Positions 36,731 to 52,223 of a stretch of 64,000 nucleotides of DNA are shown here, one piece after another. Source of the stretch: Stichopus chloronotus. Its lineage: Eukaryota > Echinodermata > Holothuroidea > Aspidochirotida > Stichopodidae. Position 1 is the first letter of the stretch. Each line of letters starts with the position of its first letter. The position numbers were made by a program, and so were the translations under genes. The notes beneath the pieces are model-generated. The model was not told the origin of the DNA, did not search any database, and worked only from the letters and a program-made list of their open reading frames with translations. The stretch lies in NCBI GenBank assembly GCA_021234535.1, contig CM037839.1, positions 23,485,196 to 23,549,195 on the forward strand, read 5' to 3'.

Positions 36731-37830
36731 ATGATTCATCAGATCGTTGTATTACACTTTATTCTTCTCTCTCTAAATGTTTGAGTATTATGTAGATGAG
36801 AAGAATATAGAGCAGCGAACATATTATCACTGAATGCGAAAGGGTGAACCTCTGTTCTTTGGGGAGTAAGTAGACTTCTTCTTTCTCTCTGAGAAGCTGC
36901 TGCTTTAATTATTTGCATGTAATTATCATGGCGAATTTAATGGTATATTATTACCTTGCATATGAAAAAAGTGGTTTCCAACTTCTGAGAAGTCTCTCAT
37001 TTTTTATAAAAGGGAAAGTAGAAAAAAACCCAGAAAAAACATAAAAATTAAATTATCTTAAAAGAAATGTCGTTGCCAATCTTATTAATACAAAGCGTTT
37101 TCTTTTACAAATTACAAAGTCAAAATTATTTTCCTTTCGGTGGGAAGGAATAAGGGTAAGGGTAATTCGACAACCTTCATACTTTCTTCTGTTTGTTTGT
37201 ACGCTCGGGCGATGTCGCCTTTCCCTCCTTCCGTAAGGGTCAGTCGTGCTTTGGGAGAAGTCTCCAGGATTAGTAGGTATCGTTGCTACGCCTCTTAATG
37301 CTGAGAGCAAACGTTCCTTTACCCTGGACAAACGCACGGGCGCTCACGTTGGTTTTCTTGCGGGGACTAAAATTACATTTTTTTTTCTGCACCAACCTTT
37401 TGTCTTGTCCTTTTTTACGTGTACAGAGTTATCTACATTTTCCGCAGTTTTTGCATCCTTTTCGACAATCCTTTTTTATTGTTTTTTATTTGCTTTTAAA
37501 AAAAGATATTCGAAACCACCGAAGACTAGTACCAAACTCGATCGCAATGCAAACAGATAATGAATTCGTAGACTGAATTCCATTCTGGAGCAAGTATAAA
37601 TTTCTCGCGTTCTTCTCTGTATTTCTTTTTGAATCGCAAGTTCTAGTTTATAGATTATCAGTTATGACCTTTCACCTCCCTCCTTTTTTTGTCATTATTG
37701 TTGTCTTTTATTTGTCATTTTTTTATTTGTTCGCAAGAGTCCTTATCTGCCTTTGTTCTATGTACTGTGATATTTCTTCCCAGTTGCTTTGCAAAATGAC
37801 CGATGTCTGGTGTTGGTGGAGGGTCTTGAA

Positions 37831-37862
<32 letters not shown>

Positions 37863-38564
37863 CTGATATATCGTTCTTGATTGACTTCTAGGCGACGTCT
37901 CCTCAAGTATTTCTTTATTATGGAGGGTATTTGTTAATTTGGGGGTCTGTGCCTTACGATTGAGATTCCTGTCAACGGGCTACAATGGCTAAGCCTTTGT
38001 ACAAACATCCCCCCGTTGAAAAAATAAAAATGATTTTACGCTCAAATTAGTCGAAAAGGGGCGTCCCTTTTCTCTTTTGTCAATAAATTGATCATGTTTT
38101 TTAACAATACTTTTTTCCTCTCTCCATGTTTCTGGCTAGGGGGTCTGTTATGACGAAACTTTTATTTCTTAGACGCTCCCAGACACAGGAGTCAACCCGG
38201 ATCTTTGCCGTATAAACGGGAAGCTTTCTGCTGTTGCCAAACTAACCCGATAAACAGCGCTTTAGAGGTAAGGATTCAAGTGTGTAAGCGTTTTGAGATA
38301 GTACTAACATTTTTATTTCTGCCAATGTGATTTAAAATCCATCAGCAACTAGTATCATGCGAACGAAAGTCAGCCATTTTGACTTCGTCGAACGTTACCA
38401 AATATTAACATAATGTGTAAAAATCATGTTTACTGTGTCGTGAATATTTTCCGGTTATTTCTTATTTGTTGCTTTTTATTCTTGAATGTATGTGTGTTAG
38501 ACATGTAATTCAGTGCACCAAGCCGCGTCTTAGTACTGCACGTTTTTTTTTTTTTTTTCACAAC
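36731..38564. other. noncoding stretch
   Basis: A GC-richer patch at 37195-37350 carries open frames on both strands (94-104 codons) with no splice or motif support. A TA tract joined to poly(T) lies at 37829-37862. Confidence 0.45.
37829..37862. repeat. (TA)n joined to poly(T)
   Basis: About 17 bases of alternating TA run directly into a 16-base T tract. Confidence 0.95.
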
Positions 38565-38645
38565 ACAAATGAAACGCTTTTCCTTTCTTATAGGTTATAT
38601 TATATATAGGTTTCATATATATATATACATTATAATATAACCTAT
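38565..38645. repeat. dispersed repeat, copy 2, with 15-bp-arm hairpin
   Basis: Shares the ATGAAACGCTTTTCC...ATAGGTTATAT block with 36655-36730. ATAGGTTATATTATA (38590-38604) pairs exactly with 38631-38645 around a 26-base TA-rich loop. This suggests a small palindromic element of which copy 1 keeps a decayed version. Confidence 0.65.
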
Positions 38646-39790
<1,145 letters not shown>

Positions 39791-40715
39791 GACTTTTATT
39801 TCTTTAACCTATAAAATCGATATGACCCAGATGTCACTATATGTGTTTTCGTGGGTTTTTGTTTATTGTCTGGAGTGAATCTGATTGTCCGATTTTGAGG
39901 CTTTTTATACCGAATCGATTCCTTAGAACAGCCAACGATTAGGAAAGGAAAATAAATGACAAAAGGTGAAGAAACAGATTAATAAGAAAAAAGAGAAGAA
40001 AAGTAACAATGTCGAAGTACAAAACGAAAAAAAAAAATCATCACCAGTTCGTAATATTTTCTTTTCCCAAGTTTTTAATAAATACTCGATGAAATGCATC
40101 GTTTATTGTATTACCTGACTGCACTGAGGTGGACGTAACGTCCCCGCAACTTTGGTAACGGTATGGAAGCAAAGTAATAATCCTTTTTAAATTTAGTGTT
40201 ATCATTTGTATCTCAAACTCTTATTTTGTTCTCTGATTTTGACTCTGATCTTGGAGTACCTACCTGGACTCAAGATCAAGCAGTCTTGTGAGGACGTGAG
40301 CACTCCGTTGTAGTGAGTTATATGTTAGTAGGGGCACTTCCTGTTTGCTTGGAATGTTTCGCGAGTGTTTTTGTAAGCTGTTAGTGACGGCTCCGAATGC
40401 CCAGAGGATTACTACGGAGATGACTTTAGCCGTAATGTGTACACATCTTATGTCATGGTAGCTTACATCGTTCCCCTATAATTATAATTCTCATTACGAT
40501 ATTATTATTATTATTACAATTATTCCTACTGTTATGATTGTTAGTGCACACACACACACACGCACACACACACGTACACACACACAACTTCACGTATGGA
40601 GTAATCCGTTGATTTTGACGTTCCCCGAACGGTTTCAGTTTGTCTGTAAGGTTTCCTTTATTGGTGGAAACTTTTTTCTGTTGACATGGTCGTCATAGTG
40701 TTAAAATTTTTGAAC

Positions 40716-40717
<2 letters not shown>
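39791..40717. other. noncoding stretch with (CA)n
   Basis: (ATT)n at about 40499-40515 and interrupted (CA)n at 40546-40587. No supported gene. Confidence 0.5.
40546..40587. repeat. (CA)n microsatellite
   Basis: CA repeat with single CG and TA interruptions. Confidence 0.96.

Positions 40718-40806
<89 letters not shown>
40718..40806. repeat. (TA)n microsatellite
   Basis: About 89 bases of alternating TA. Confidence 0.98.
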
Positions 40807-40809
<3 letters not shown>

Positions 40810-43800
40810 AGAGTAGCCATTGGAAGATTGACATGTATAAAAAGAAAGTTGGGTTGTCAAGTAAGTCTTCGTCTTCGTCTGACGTCATTGCAGATGGCCC
40901 ACTCTAATTCTAGCCATCTAGTATGTGAGGGGTGACAAATAAAAGTAAGATATGAGCAGCCATATGTGCAAAAGTGAATAACGTCGGCTGAAGCGGTGCG
41001 TTCAACAGGCGGATCGTTGTTTCCGCCTTTGTTTATGTAATGTTCTGTGACTGTCACATCACATAACACCCCGTGATATGATACCCCATTAAAAAAAAAA
41101 AACTGAAAAAAAAATCCCCGTTATATGATGATAACTATTACATTACTAATATATCTATTTCTTTATATCAGTTTACGGAATTTATCAGGTATCCATATTC
41201 CTTTCACTAAAATGTAAACTATGTCCTTTTTACAGTATTTAATTAGAGAGATAAATAAGCAAGTGGATGAAAGGTTATAATACTCCACCTCCCACGGTTT
41301 TACCCCTTCCCAAGTCGCTTCTTTCTTACTTACTGTACTTCTCACCAATAATTTGTTACAGCTGATAATTTCTCCCTGTTTTCGTATACTGTTTAACATT
41401 TCTGTAACATGTATCAACACAAGGCAAGATCCTTTGTGACTTACTTTCTCCAGAGATATGCCCCACAAACCCGTGTGTATTGCTGGGATGGGAGTAGTTG
41501 ATGGACTTCAGAAATCCAAAATGTTCAAATAAACTCTGGAGCAAGAGACAAATATCCCAAACTAAGCACCCTTCCAAAACCCCTCTTAAAGAAATAAACA
41601 GGGACAAATCAGTGAAGAGAAAATAAGTAAAATCAAATTTAGGGTATCAGCACTTTTATCGATGAATTAAAAAAAAAAATTTCATTTTGACAGACAAACA
41701 GCTCCATAGGAATTCATTCTCGAAATATGTTTTGTATTTTTAAATATGACTAATAGGTTTTAAGCAGGTTTATGTTTTTTCTTTTACAGTGGGTCTCTAT
41801 TGCCTTTTATTTTTATGGAGGGGGGGGGGGTATCTTGATCAGATTCTACTTTTGCCTATCTCATTCATGGCATTCCGACCTCTTAGCTTGCTTAGAGATG
41901 ACATAATAATTTAGACGTAAGTAGTTTACCCCGAGGGTTTGCTTGGTTGAATCTCCAAGTATAGAGTTCCAGGTTAAAAAGAAAATGAAATATGTTGATA
42001 AACTCTACCAGTGACGTGTATAGACCATCTCACTCTCAATGAAAAGCCGTAACGGGAGTATTCATCAACATTTTAATTTGCACCTATATGAGCAGTAGCT
42101 ATTACATGTTTATTAAATCCTGGTTCTTCCTTTTCTTTTTTGTGGTACATTTTACATATACATTTTTTTTGCGTGTCTTTCCTAAAAGGGAATGAGACGA
42201 AACTCGAGTGTTTTAACGTTATCGACACTGCGCCAAAAGATCGACAATGAAAATTGACCTAATTTAAGTGAATTTCGATAAAAATTCGTTAGCATGACAA
42301 AACTACCGGAGCAATGATAGCAAGGGGATGTTCAGGTATGCGATAACCCGTCAGTTACAGTTCATCGTCTCCGCGACGCGCTCGTTTTCTTTTGAGCCCA
42401 TGCAGCAACATACAACAGCGTAGAGCATATATATGTGTAGCATGTCAGAGGGCAAGCAGGTAGGGAGTCTTGTATTCTATTTTTTTTCCTTTTTTTTCTC
42501 CGGCCGGGAAAAAAAAATCAGAGGTCTAAAATGGAACCAGCTTGTCTGCTATGCCCTTACTGTTTGCAAAGGTTGTTTCAAAATAAAAGCCTCTGTTGCT
42601 AAATGACGATTTTTTTTATATATTAATTTTCTTTTTCAACTGTTTTTTTTTTTCAGATATTTCTTCTTTTTTTAAGCAGCTCTTTTTTGCATTATTGACT
42701 TTCGCTTTTGCTCTCATGTTGCACTAGTTGGTAAAGTTCGTAAGGTGGAAAATAATTTTCATTTCATTCAATGGGAATTGCAATTTTGTTTGAAAATCGT
42801 TACTCCTCGATAAATTAATAGATAAACACACAATTTCGAGCGGTTCTAACACAACTATAGAAAACAAAAAGTAACAGAGGGAAGAACAAAAAACACCCCA
42901 AACCCTTATCACATGCCTGTGAGGATTTTGAAGGCCGGAAACAGAATTACGGATATATTCATCAGAGAAATTTTAATGAAAACCTACCATATGATCAGTG
43001 TATAGAATTTCTTCATGCATAAAGGTAGTTACAAGTAGTTGGCACAATATAGAAATACTGGTGAATAAAAAAAATAAACTGTATAGTTAGTACCAACTTC
43101 TTTTCATCCAGAGAGAACACAGGGAGATACTTAGTTCCAGAGAGAGATAAGATTTTGTATCGAAATTTGTGAGCAAAACAGTACAGATTTAAGTTTGATA
43201 TGTTATTACATATATTTTCAATGTTTTCGTAATTCTTTGATTCTAACCAAATGGAGTATTAATTTTGTTGGTCTTTGTTTGTTTGTTTGTTTGTTTTTGT
43301 TTTTTTCTTGTTTCGTCTCGTACCTGACACCTGACCCAAAATTACTCAAAACAATTGTATATCAAGCACAGTGTTGAATATTGTGTTCCGCAAATGTTTG
43401 TGAACAAATCACCGGAAATACGCAAGACGCAAAAGACTTTAAACTTCCTTCACATAAAAGGATACACATACTACACTTATTAATTTTTTCCCTTTAGACA
43501 AGCAAATTAAGTTTCTTTTAACTGGGACACCCCCCCCCCCCCACCTAGTCATGCAGTAACATATACAAGTGGGTTCATTTCTAACTCTTGTGCGTATACA
43601 GACATAGAGCGAAATCGAATTACTGATGATACCGATGATATAATATTCCCACTCGCTCTTTATCACCATCTGTACATTCAGAAGAGTTATTTATAGCCTC
43701 ATTACGTCATTCAGACTTTACAATTTGAGAATTATCAGCCACTTTTCTTTTCACATTGCCTTTCGTCTCTGGTGTGATTTTTCTTCTGACACCAAAAGAC

Positions 43801-45172
43801 CATAACGAATATGCGGTCACTAGCTACCAAACAAATGACCTGGTGCCGTTGTCCGTTTCCGCGTTCGGCATAATGTTGGTGGGGTTTCATAAAATATTCT
43901 CCCATTAGACGAACCACAATCGCTACGTTGGACAAAACGTTATATAACTAACTATATAATGTCACAGCAGAAGTCCTACCTGTTACCAAGTTTGTTTTCA
44001 AGGAAAGAGAAAAGAAAAGAAAATTTTTTACTGTTGTGTTGCAAAGGGCAAAACATTGCCACTTCGGTGGTTATAAAACTTTTATGGATAAGTATTTTCA
44101 GACTGTGGAAGCGTATTTTTATTGCAAATATATGGATTTTGATGTTGTGAAGATGTACTGGCTTCTCCAATTCTCTAGGGCTTTTTCATGATTTGTTTTG
44201 TCTTAATTCCCCTTTCTTTGATTAAATGAGTTAAAAGTATAAGGTTTCCAAAATCTGTATTACTTTGTTTGTTGCTACAAGAAGTGTACAGGAAAAACTG
44301 TTTAAAGAGAAAATGATGATTATTAAAATGAAAACTCACTTTGGGAAGGTGGTTGAATGATTTTATCATCCTGTGCCTGAAATTGCTTGATTTCGCCACT
44401 TAGGTTCTGCACTTTCTCTCTTTCTTTTTTCTAGGGGGTGAGGGAAAAGTTGAAAACTTCTCGGTAACACTTGATGTTTAGCCTTTTCCTTACTTGGCTT
44501 GTATTCATCGACATAAGAATTTTTAAAGTGATGTTTCAAAGGACTATGTGGAAAATGCTTTCGATGAATTTGTGACTCAATAACGATTTATAGTATAATT
44601 TAAGTTTTAAGTCCTTTTAAAGATCACTAAAGGGCTACACAACACGAAACAGCCGAGGTATGCGTCAGTGCAAGTTGTTGATTCAAATAATTTCTCAACG
44701 AACATGAAGGAATATACACTTATCATAATAAAATTCATTACCACAAGGACCAGTGAAGGTACATGTGTATATGTATTAGCATGTATGGCACGGCTTAGCG
44801 TATGCAGTGAAACTATTCCCTTACACCTCGCATTTGAAGGGCAGTCTTTTCATCCATACAGTGCAGTTTGGGGTTTCATCCCACAGAGGGGGAGACTTGG
44901 CGGACAAATCATAATCCCAAACTAATGCCATTGCTCTATACGGAGATTCAGGACATTAAGGCTTACAAATTGTCAGTTCATAAACTAAGATAATCCAAGC
45001 AAAATACAGATATTCCTCAGCTTTTGAAAGCTTATGCGTTCTTCCTTCTTCTGAAAGTATATTGTATGTCATTGATACACTCTTTTGTTAGTTGTAGACG
45101 TTGTACGAATTCACCGAGCCAAGATATAATTATTGTGTAACCTATAGTTCTAATCGTCTCAGTCTTCCGCTC
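40807..45172. other. noncoding stretch
   Basis: G/C runs lie at 41820-41830 (11 G) and 43530-43542 (13 C), and (GTTT)n at 43275-43295. Overlapping minus frames at 41163-41607 (101 and 83 codons, neither with a supported start) contain donor-like GTAAGT sequences but no acceptor-bounded exon. The minus frame 43735-43935 is fairly protein-like but starts at TTG. None is called. Confidence 0.4.
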
Positions 45173-45176
45173 TTAA

Positions 45177-45546
45177 AGCTGGAATATGAGTTGTACTGGC
45201 AATTGCCGGGTCATCTAAACATGTTCTTCGTCCGTCAGAGTTTCGGGGAAGGGAAAGTAAGGAGAAAAGATCACCTGCCACAAAATATGAAACAGAACTA
45301 TGCACTCATCTTCCAGATACTGATTTGAGTATGAAAATAAGTCTCAACATGTTCGTTGGCAACAAAATTCAGACTCTCCAAGAAAGTATAATACTTAAGT
45401 CAGTCACCGTAACTGGAAATCAAATAGACCAATGGGAATGGATATGAATATTCATATTTGCAAAAATGGGGCTTTTAAACTATGTTTTATGCAGTGAGTA
45501 GGACAATTTGATTTGCACTGACAAATTTGCAACTCATATTCCAGCT
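45177..45546. mobile_element. non-autonomous TTAA-flanked DNA-transposon-like element, copy 1
   Basis: A 370-bp unit is bounded by perfect terminal inverted repeats AGCTGGAATATGAGTTG (45177-45193) and its reverse complement (45530-45546). It is flanked on both sides by TTAA (45173-45176, 45547-45550). TTAA target sites are typical of piggyBac and Kolobok elements. There is no transposase, so it is MITE-like. It shares ends and many internal blocks with 63269-63632, in the same orientation. Because TTAA also extends the inverted repeat, a TA target cannot be excluded. Confidence 0.8.
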
Positions 45547-45550
45547 TTAA

Positions 45551-47719
45551 GCTGTGCTGCACGTTACAGAAAACGAAAACGTGTACATAATATTAACCTT
45601 AATAACCTACAAAATCAGCATGTGATGTAAGTTGTTTTGTTCTCTTTTAATTAATATCATGCCTACCAGTGAAAAAAAAGAGTATGAAACCCATCGATAA
45701 GTCGTCTATGGGATTCCTTTAAAAGAAAAAAAAAAACGATCGGTTTTTTTTTTCGTATGCAGAGAAACAGTTTGCCAAGTACACACTGTTCATTTGATTA
45801 AAGGATGGGAAGACTGACATAAACTGACAAGTAGACCATACATAACCCGCCCGCCCACAAAGCACACCGCCGACACTTATTGATACATTCGACATGTTGT
45901 TCTTTTTATGTGTGTGTGTACAAAGAAACGAAAACAGAAAGCGAACCCCCCTCAAACATTTTTGTCAAATATTTTTCTTTCTATTTTTTTTTCTTTCGTT
46001 TTTGTATTTTATCTTATTTCGTTTTACACGATACTGTCAAACTCCGATAAAGCTTCCACCAGAAATCCATCTATTGTTTGCGTTCTACATTCCATTGTTG
46101 ACGTTCTAATTTCTCTTGCTTCTCTGTTATGTGTGTTTGATTACTCTTTCTCTCTCACACACACACACTGTCTTTTTTAAAGCTATATTTGTGCCCCAGT
46201 TGAGAATCAATACGTATAACCTACATAGCCCATTATGTGTATGCCCACTTCGTCTCGTTGCACTGGAAGGGCACCTGTGTACAAACATCTATTGTATCCA
46301 AGTCTGGGAAAAACGCACACTTGTCCCAGGAGTGACCCAACCGTTATCAAAATCGCCCCTTCTAAATCACACCTCGCATAATAGACTCCAGACAAATGTA
46401 TTTTTTTATTATCACAACTTTGATGTAAGAAGAACGATACAGCAAAGAATAGAAAAAAAGTGGGGTTTATTATAGTCCTGGTATTGAGTTACAATTCACT
46501 TGCAAAATGCTATAGGCTAACAGTTTTTGCTTGACAATACGGACAAAAAATATCTTTATAACAGTATCGCAGAAGTGCAAGTCAGATATGATGAACTTTG
46601 CGAGGCTGCAACACCCACGGCAATAAGTTACAATAGTGTAACATTTTTTGGATAAGGGCTTTTTTTTTGTATAAGAATAAAAAAAATGCGGTCATTTATA
46701 AAAAGGTTGTATAAACAAACAAGGCAAACATAAATTTAAGTTTGTTGTACTTTTTTTGCCTTTTGTAGTAGATCATTTGTTTGAAGTAGACCACAGGCCT
46801 CTGTATCTCCCATTCACACAAAATGCGACATTAGGAAGAAAGGAGAAAAAAAGCGTTTAGTTAAGGACATGTAGTCCTTTTCAAATGCTGGCCTGAATTG
46901 GTACTTTTTTTTTCAACGGTTGACCTCTTTCTCTTTTTCTTCCCTCTCTTTCTCTGCATGTCCTATTTGCTTCTTTGTCACCTTTTTTTTTCTTTCTCTC
47001 TTTATTCATACTTACAAAATATATATACATACATATGGGTATACCTCACCAGGCGGCCATCGTGTTTGATAAGGGCTCAATGATTAGAGAAACACCATAT
47101 TAAACTTTTTTTCGAGGAGAAGTCTCAGATTCTGTTTACCGTGACGTGCTCCCTCTTTTGAGGAATCTCTGAAAATATTACCTCGCTGAGTAGTCGGTTG
47201 TAAAGAGAGAAGATGTTACTGCGAAGTAAATCATTATCTCTTGGGAGGCAGAGGTACAAGGTTTGCATCTTAAAATCGTGAGCAAGGCTATCTGCTTACG
47301 ATCCCGAGGAGAAACTCAATATTAGCTAACAATCTTTCGACAGTAATGCAACACCGCCGTCAAGTCAAAGTGCAGGTTCTTGGTCTTTTCACGGTTAAAC
47401 TCTAGAAATCAATTAAAATGAAACAAATTTTATTACTTACCTTTTGAGAAAGACGAGGGGCCATCTTGTAGAGTTTTATTGCGACATCTGATCCATCTGT
47501 GTGACCTTTCCGAATCTCGACCAATAAAAAAGACTGTGTGTGTGCGAGGTGGAATGGGGGGGGGGGAAGAGAGAAGTTTTCAGACAGAGTTCGAGATTAG
47601 TTCCTGATTCGATAATTAAGTAGTCGTTGGTAGTGAGGTTGCTTGACTATATTTTTTTTTATTTCAATGTGAATATTTGAGTTTTCCCTTCATATTCTTT
47701 TTTTTAAAAGGTGGTTGTG
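45551..47719. other. noncoding stretch with GC-richer patch
   Basis: A GC-richer patch at 46190-46390 is open on both strands (119 plus, 62 minus codons) but has no exon signals. A (CT)n(CA)n tract lies at about 46145-46168 and an 11-base G run at 47556-47566. Confidence 0.45.
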
Positions 47720-47732
47720 GAAAATGACAATT

Positions 47733-47935
47733 GCGATGATGATGATAATGACGATGATGATGATGATGATGATTAGGCCTATGATGATGATGATAATGAT
47801 GATGATGATGATAATGTGATGAAGGTAATGGTGATGGTCCGAAATGAATGATGATGACAATGAAAAATGATGACAATGAAAAATGATGACTGATAATACT
47901 GATAATGATGGTAATGATGATGATGAAAGAAATGG
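47733..47935. repeat. imperfect (GAT)n tract
   Basis: GAT/GAC/AAT triplets for about 200 bases, with an AGGCCTA interruption and an 18-base tandem (ATGATGACAATGAAAA, twice) near 47860-47895. Frames crossing it encode poly-His, poly-Ile or poly-Ser and are artefacts. Confidence 0.9.
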
Positions 47936-48975
47936 CGAAGTTGATGGCGCTTTCATGCACTTTTTTTCAGTTTTATCACGATGCAAAATAGTTACCAAAC
48001 ACGGTCTTTGCATATTATTTATACCCCTCTTCTTAATCTTAGATTACCAAAACAGTAGTAGAACTTAAATGTAAATCTGTGACATTTACGATCAGATTAT
48101 GTGAAACAGCAGATGTTCAGGTTCATTTAAAAGCAAACTTACAAGCGACTTCCTTCGTGCGCATTAATTATCTATGGTCTTTAGTCCTTTGTTCCTCGTT
48201 GATTCTTTTGGTTTTTCAACGTTTCTTCTCCTCTATCCTTTTTGGATTTTCTATTTTTATTTAGGTATGTCTATTTTTGTCTGATTATCTTCCATCCTTT
48301 CCAAAATTCATATGTAATCGATGAAATTACTACAAAATTGTCCTTGTGCTTATTGTTATGACGAAAGACTGAAAACAAGTTGTATATGAGTTGAATTTTG
48401 TTTTTGTTTTCATTAAAAGGGCATTTTACTGACAATGGAAGGGGTTCTTCAATGAACGAAAGTATTTTTTTTTTCACTGCACACATTTCAAACCCCATGC
48501 AATTACCTTGTTCTTAACTCAAGATATTGCGCTTTGAAGAAATACTTCTCTGGTCAAGTAAAACTTCAAGTTGCCTAAGGTTACCAAAATGCCAAGTGAT
48601 AGTTGTAAATTATTGCAAGAATTCTTATTTTTCTTTTAATTGCAGCCCTCATTTAACCTTAGACTTTGACAAATGTAGATTGGATATATTGTATATTTAC
48701 TGTAAAAGTATTGTGAAGACGAAGGTTACATCCCACAAACTATTGTAATTTTCTCTTTTAGGACAGTCAAGATTATAAAGAAATACAAAGATATTTGTGC
48801 ATGAGTGACATCACAAATTTACCATGATGTAAGGTACCATTTGAGATAGACGGTTCTTTTGAGTTCGTAACTTCCGAACGGAATATGCTATCGAGATATC
48901 GTCTGTACCAACAAAGCTAGATCAATGTTCCCGCCGTTTTGTAATTTATCAATTTTCGTCGGTGGCCAATCCCTT
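47936..48975. other. noncoding stretch
   Basis: Nothing beyond ordinary AT-rich DNA between two GAT-rich tracts. Confidence 0.5.
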
Positions 48976-48981
48976 TCACAC

Positions 48982-49135
48982 TTATGATGATGATATTGTT
49001 GATGATAAAGAGGATGAAAAGGACGAGCTAAGGTTGACGACGGCGACGACGATGATGATGATGACGAAGATGGTGATGATCATGATGATGATGATAAAAA
49101 AAAGTGGACAAGATGTTAGTGGTGATGATGAAGAC
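48982..49135. repeat. imperfect (GAT/GAC)n tract
   Basis: Second triplet-rich tract, more diverged, with GACGACGGCGACGACGAT in the middle. A 72-codon plus frame (48962-49180) crossing it would encode an acidic then Met-rich peptide and is not considered a gene. Confidence 0.85.
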
Positions 49136-50042
49136 ACAAACATGAATCGTTACGTAAGACCAATTCTCTCACCTTCATAATCTTGCAATAACTTATGTCC
49201 GAGGGGTACATTTTACAACACGATTCCTGAACTTAAATGCCCTTGCAGTTTTAAAGTTCATTTTCCCCTGATAATCAAAACGTCGATTTTGATTGAGAAA
49301 CCTCTTTAATTTGATAGACTTTTACGTGAGTCAAAACTAATTTCACCGTCCCCAGTTACCAACAATGCTACACACCCAGCCCCACATAGCCTATCTGGCT
49401 GCCTCCCCTATACGGTTTTACACCCTGAGACAAAACAGCGATTCCGTCAATTCGGAATTACATATACACTAATTAATTGTTAAGTGTGTGTGAGTTATAA
49501 GCAGAATATTAATTTTTACTTAGTCTAATTTTTTTTTTTTTTTTGGCGGGGAAATATTCATATGTTTAATTTGGGGGGACAGTATAAGAGAAAAAAACGA
49601 AAGAATTATATACACCATGAAACTAAAGCTAGTATGATATTCTTATGTCTAGCCATTGTCAGTTATAAATAATTTATGACATCCTTAAAAGAAACAACAT
49701 AAAATAAATTTCATGTTTGTGCAATTTCATCCATTGACAGAGACGGCCACAAACTTTGTATAAGAGCGTAGTCAATCCAGGCAAAGCCGTAAAGGGATCA
49801 TGGTAGATTTCTTTCAAAGAGGTGTATCAATAATTAAATGAACATCTTATGCAAGTTCCGAAGTTGTCTACGATAAATTTGGCGTACATCAAATCACTGT
49901 TACTTGGACGAAAATCCAAAATTACGTAAGAGGAAATATTTACATAAGCAGTGGTAGTGGCGTCGATCGGTCAGGCTTTCGAAAGGTTGTCCAAAATTCA
50001 CTCTAAACAACTTAGGATTAATGTTACTCCTTGATTTCAATT
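49136..50042. other. noncoding stretch
   Basis: No supported gene; a T run near 49529-49544. Confidence 0.5.
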
Positions 50043-50220
50043 GGTGAGATTTCAATCTGAAAGTGTCAATCGTAAGTGAGATTCAATCTGTAGGAGTGCA
50101 AATCTAGAAGACAGAATTCACTCTGTGAAATTGTCAGTTTGGAGTGAGTGAGAATTCACTCGATGAGTGTCGGATTCAATACTACAATGAGCGTTCTTCA
50201 CTCTGTAAGAGAGTGAGTGG
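50043..50220. repeat. degenerate minisatellite, period about 36 bp, about 5 units
   Basis: Units begin near 50045, 50080, 50116, 50152 and 50190 and share GAGAATTCACTCTGTGA-like sequence followed by AGTGAGT. Divergence between units is high. An isolated related AATTCACTCT lies at about 49997. Confidence 0.7.
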
Positions 50221-51927
<1,707 letters not shown>

Positions 51928-51933
51928 TTTATT
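51928..51933 (-). terminator. possible poly(A) signal AATAAA (minus strand)
   Basis: AATAAA read on the minus strand, about 70 bases past the stop codon of the 52001-52223 candidate exon. Confidence 0.35.
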
Positions 51934-52000
51934 TAGTTGAATTGCCACATCGCAGCTGAATTTTCATTCTTAGTCGAGATGAGATAACCAGAAAATGGAT

Positions 52001-52223
52001 TCAGAGTTGGTTTTGCTCCTTAGACTCGGACCAGGTACCACTGAGGTCAAAATTCCCATCGAGTGTTTTTCTTCCACTGTCCAAAGGAGAACTTGAAGAA
52101 TGCTCATCGAGACAAGAACACCACGTGACTTCTTCTCCTACACCCGTTCGCTCAGTGAACTTAACTTCATCCTCGACAACCTTTGTTATTTCAAGATTCT
52201 CCACGTGACTCTTTGAAACCCAA
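52001..52223 (-). CDS. candidate 3'-terminal coding exon (minus strand)
   Basis: An acceptor (ttcggtcattttag) ends at 52224. The frame entering in phase 2 stays open for 73 codons to a TGA at 52001-52003. The peptide is acidic and hydrophilic (VEDEVKFTERTGVGEEV, then a Ser-rich DEHSSSS), far from chance AT-rich composition. An AATAAA follows about 70 bases downstream. There is no in-frame ATG, consistent with a terminal exon. Caution: the plus strand is also open here for about 60 codons after a good acceptor (ggttttgctccttag, ending near 52014), so the strand is not certain. No family is recognised; upstream coding could include 52596-52742. Confidence 0.33.

Noticed and set aside
37141..37165. 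TAAGGGTAAGGGTAA, resembling telomeric repeat
   Set aside because: Only two units; no longer interstitial telomere array.
47664..48013. Minus-strand frames rich in His or Ile (98 and 107 codons)
   Set aside because: They are generated by the (GAT)n tract.
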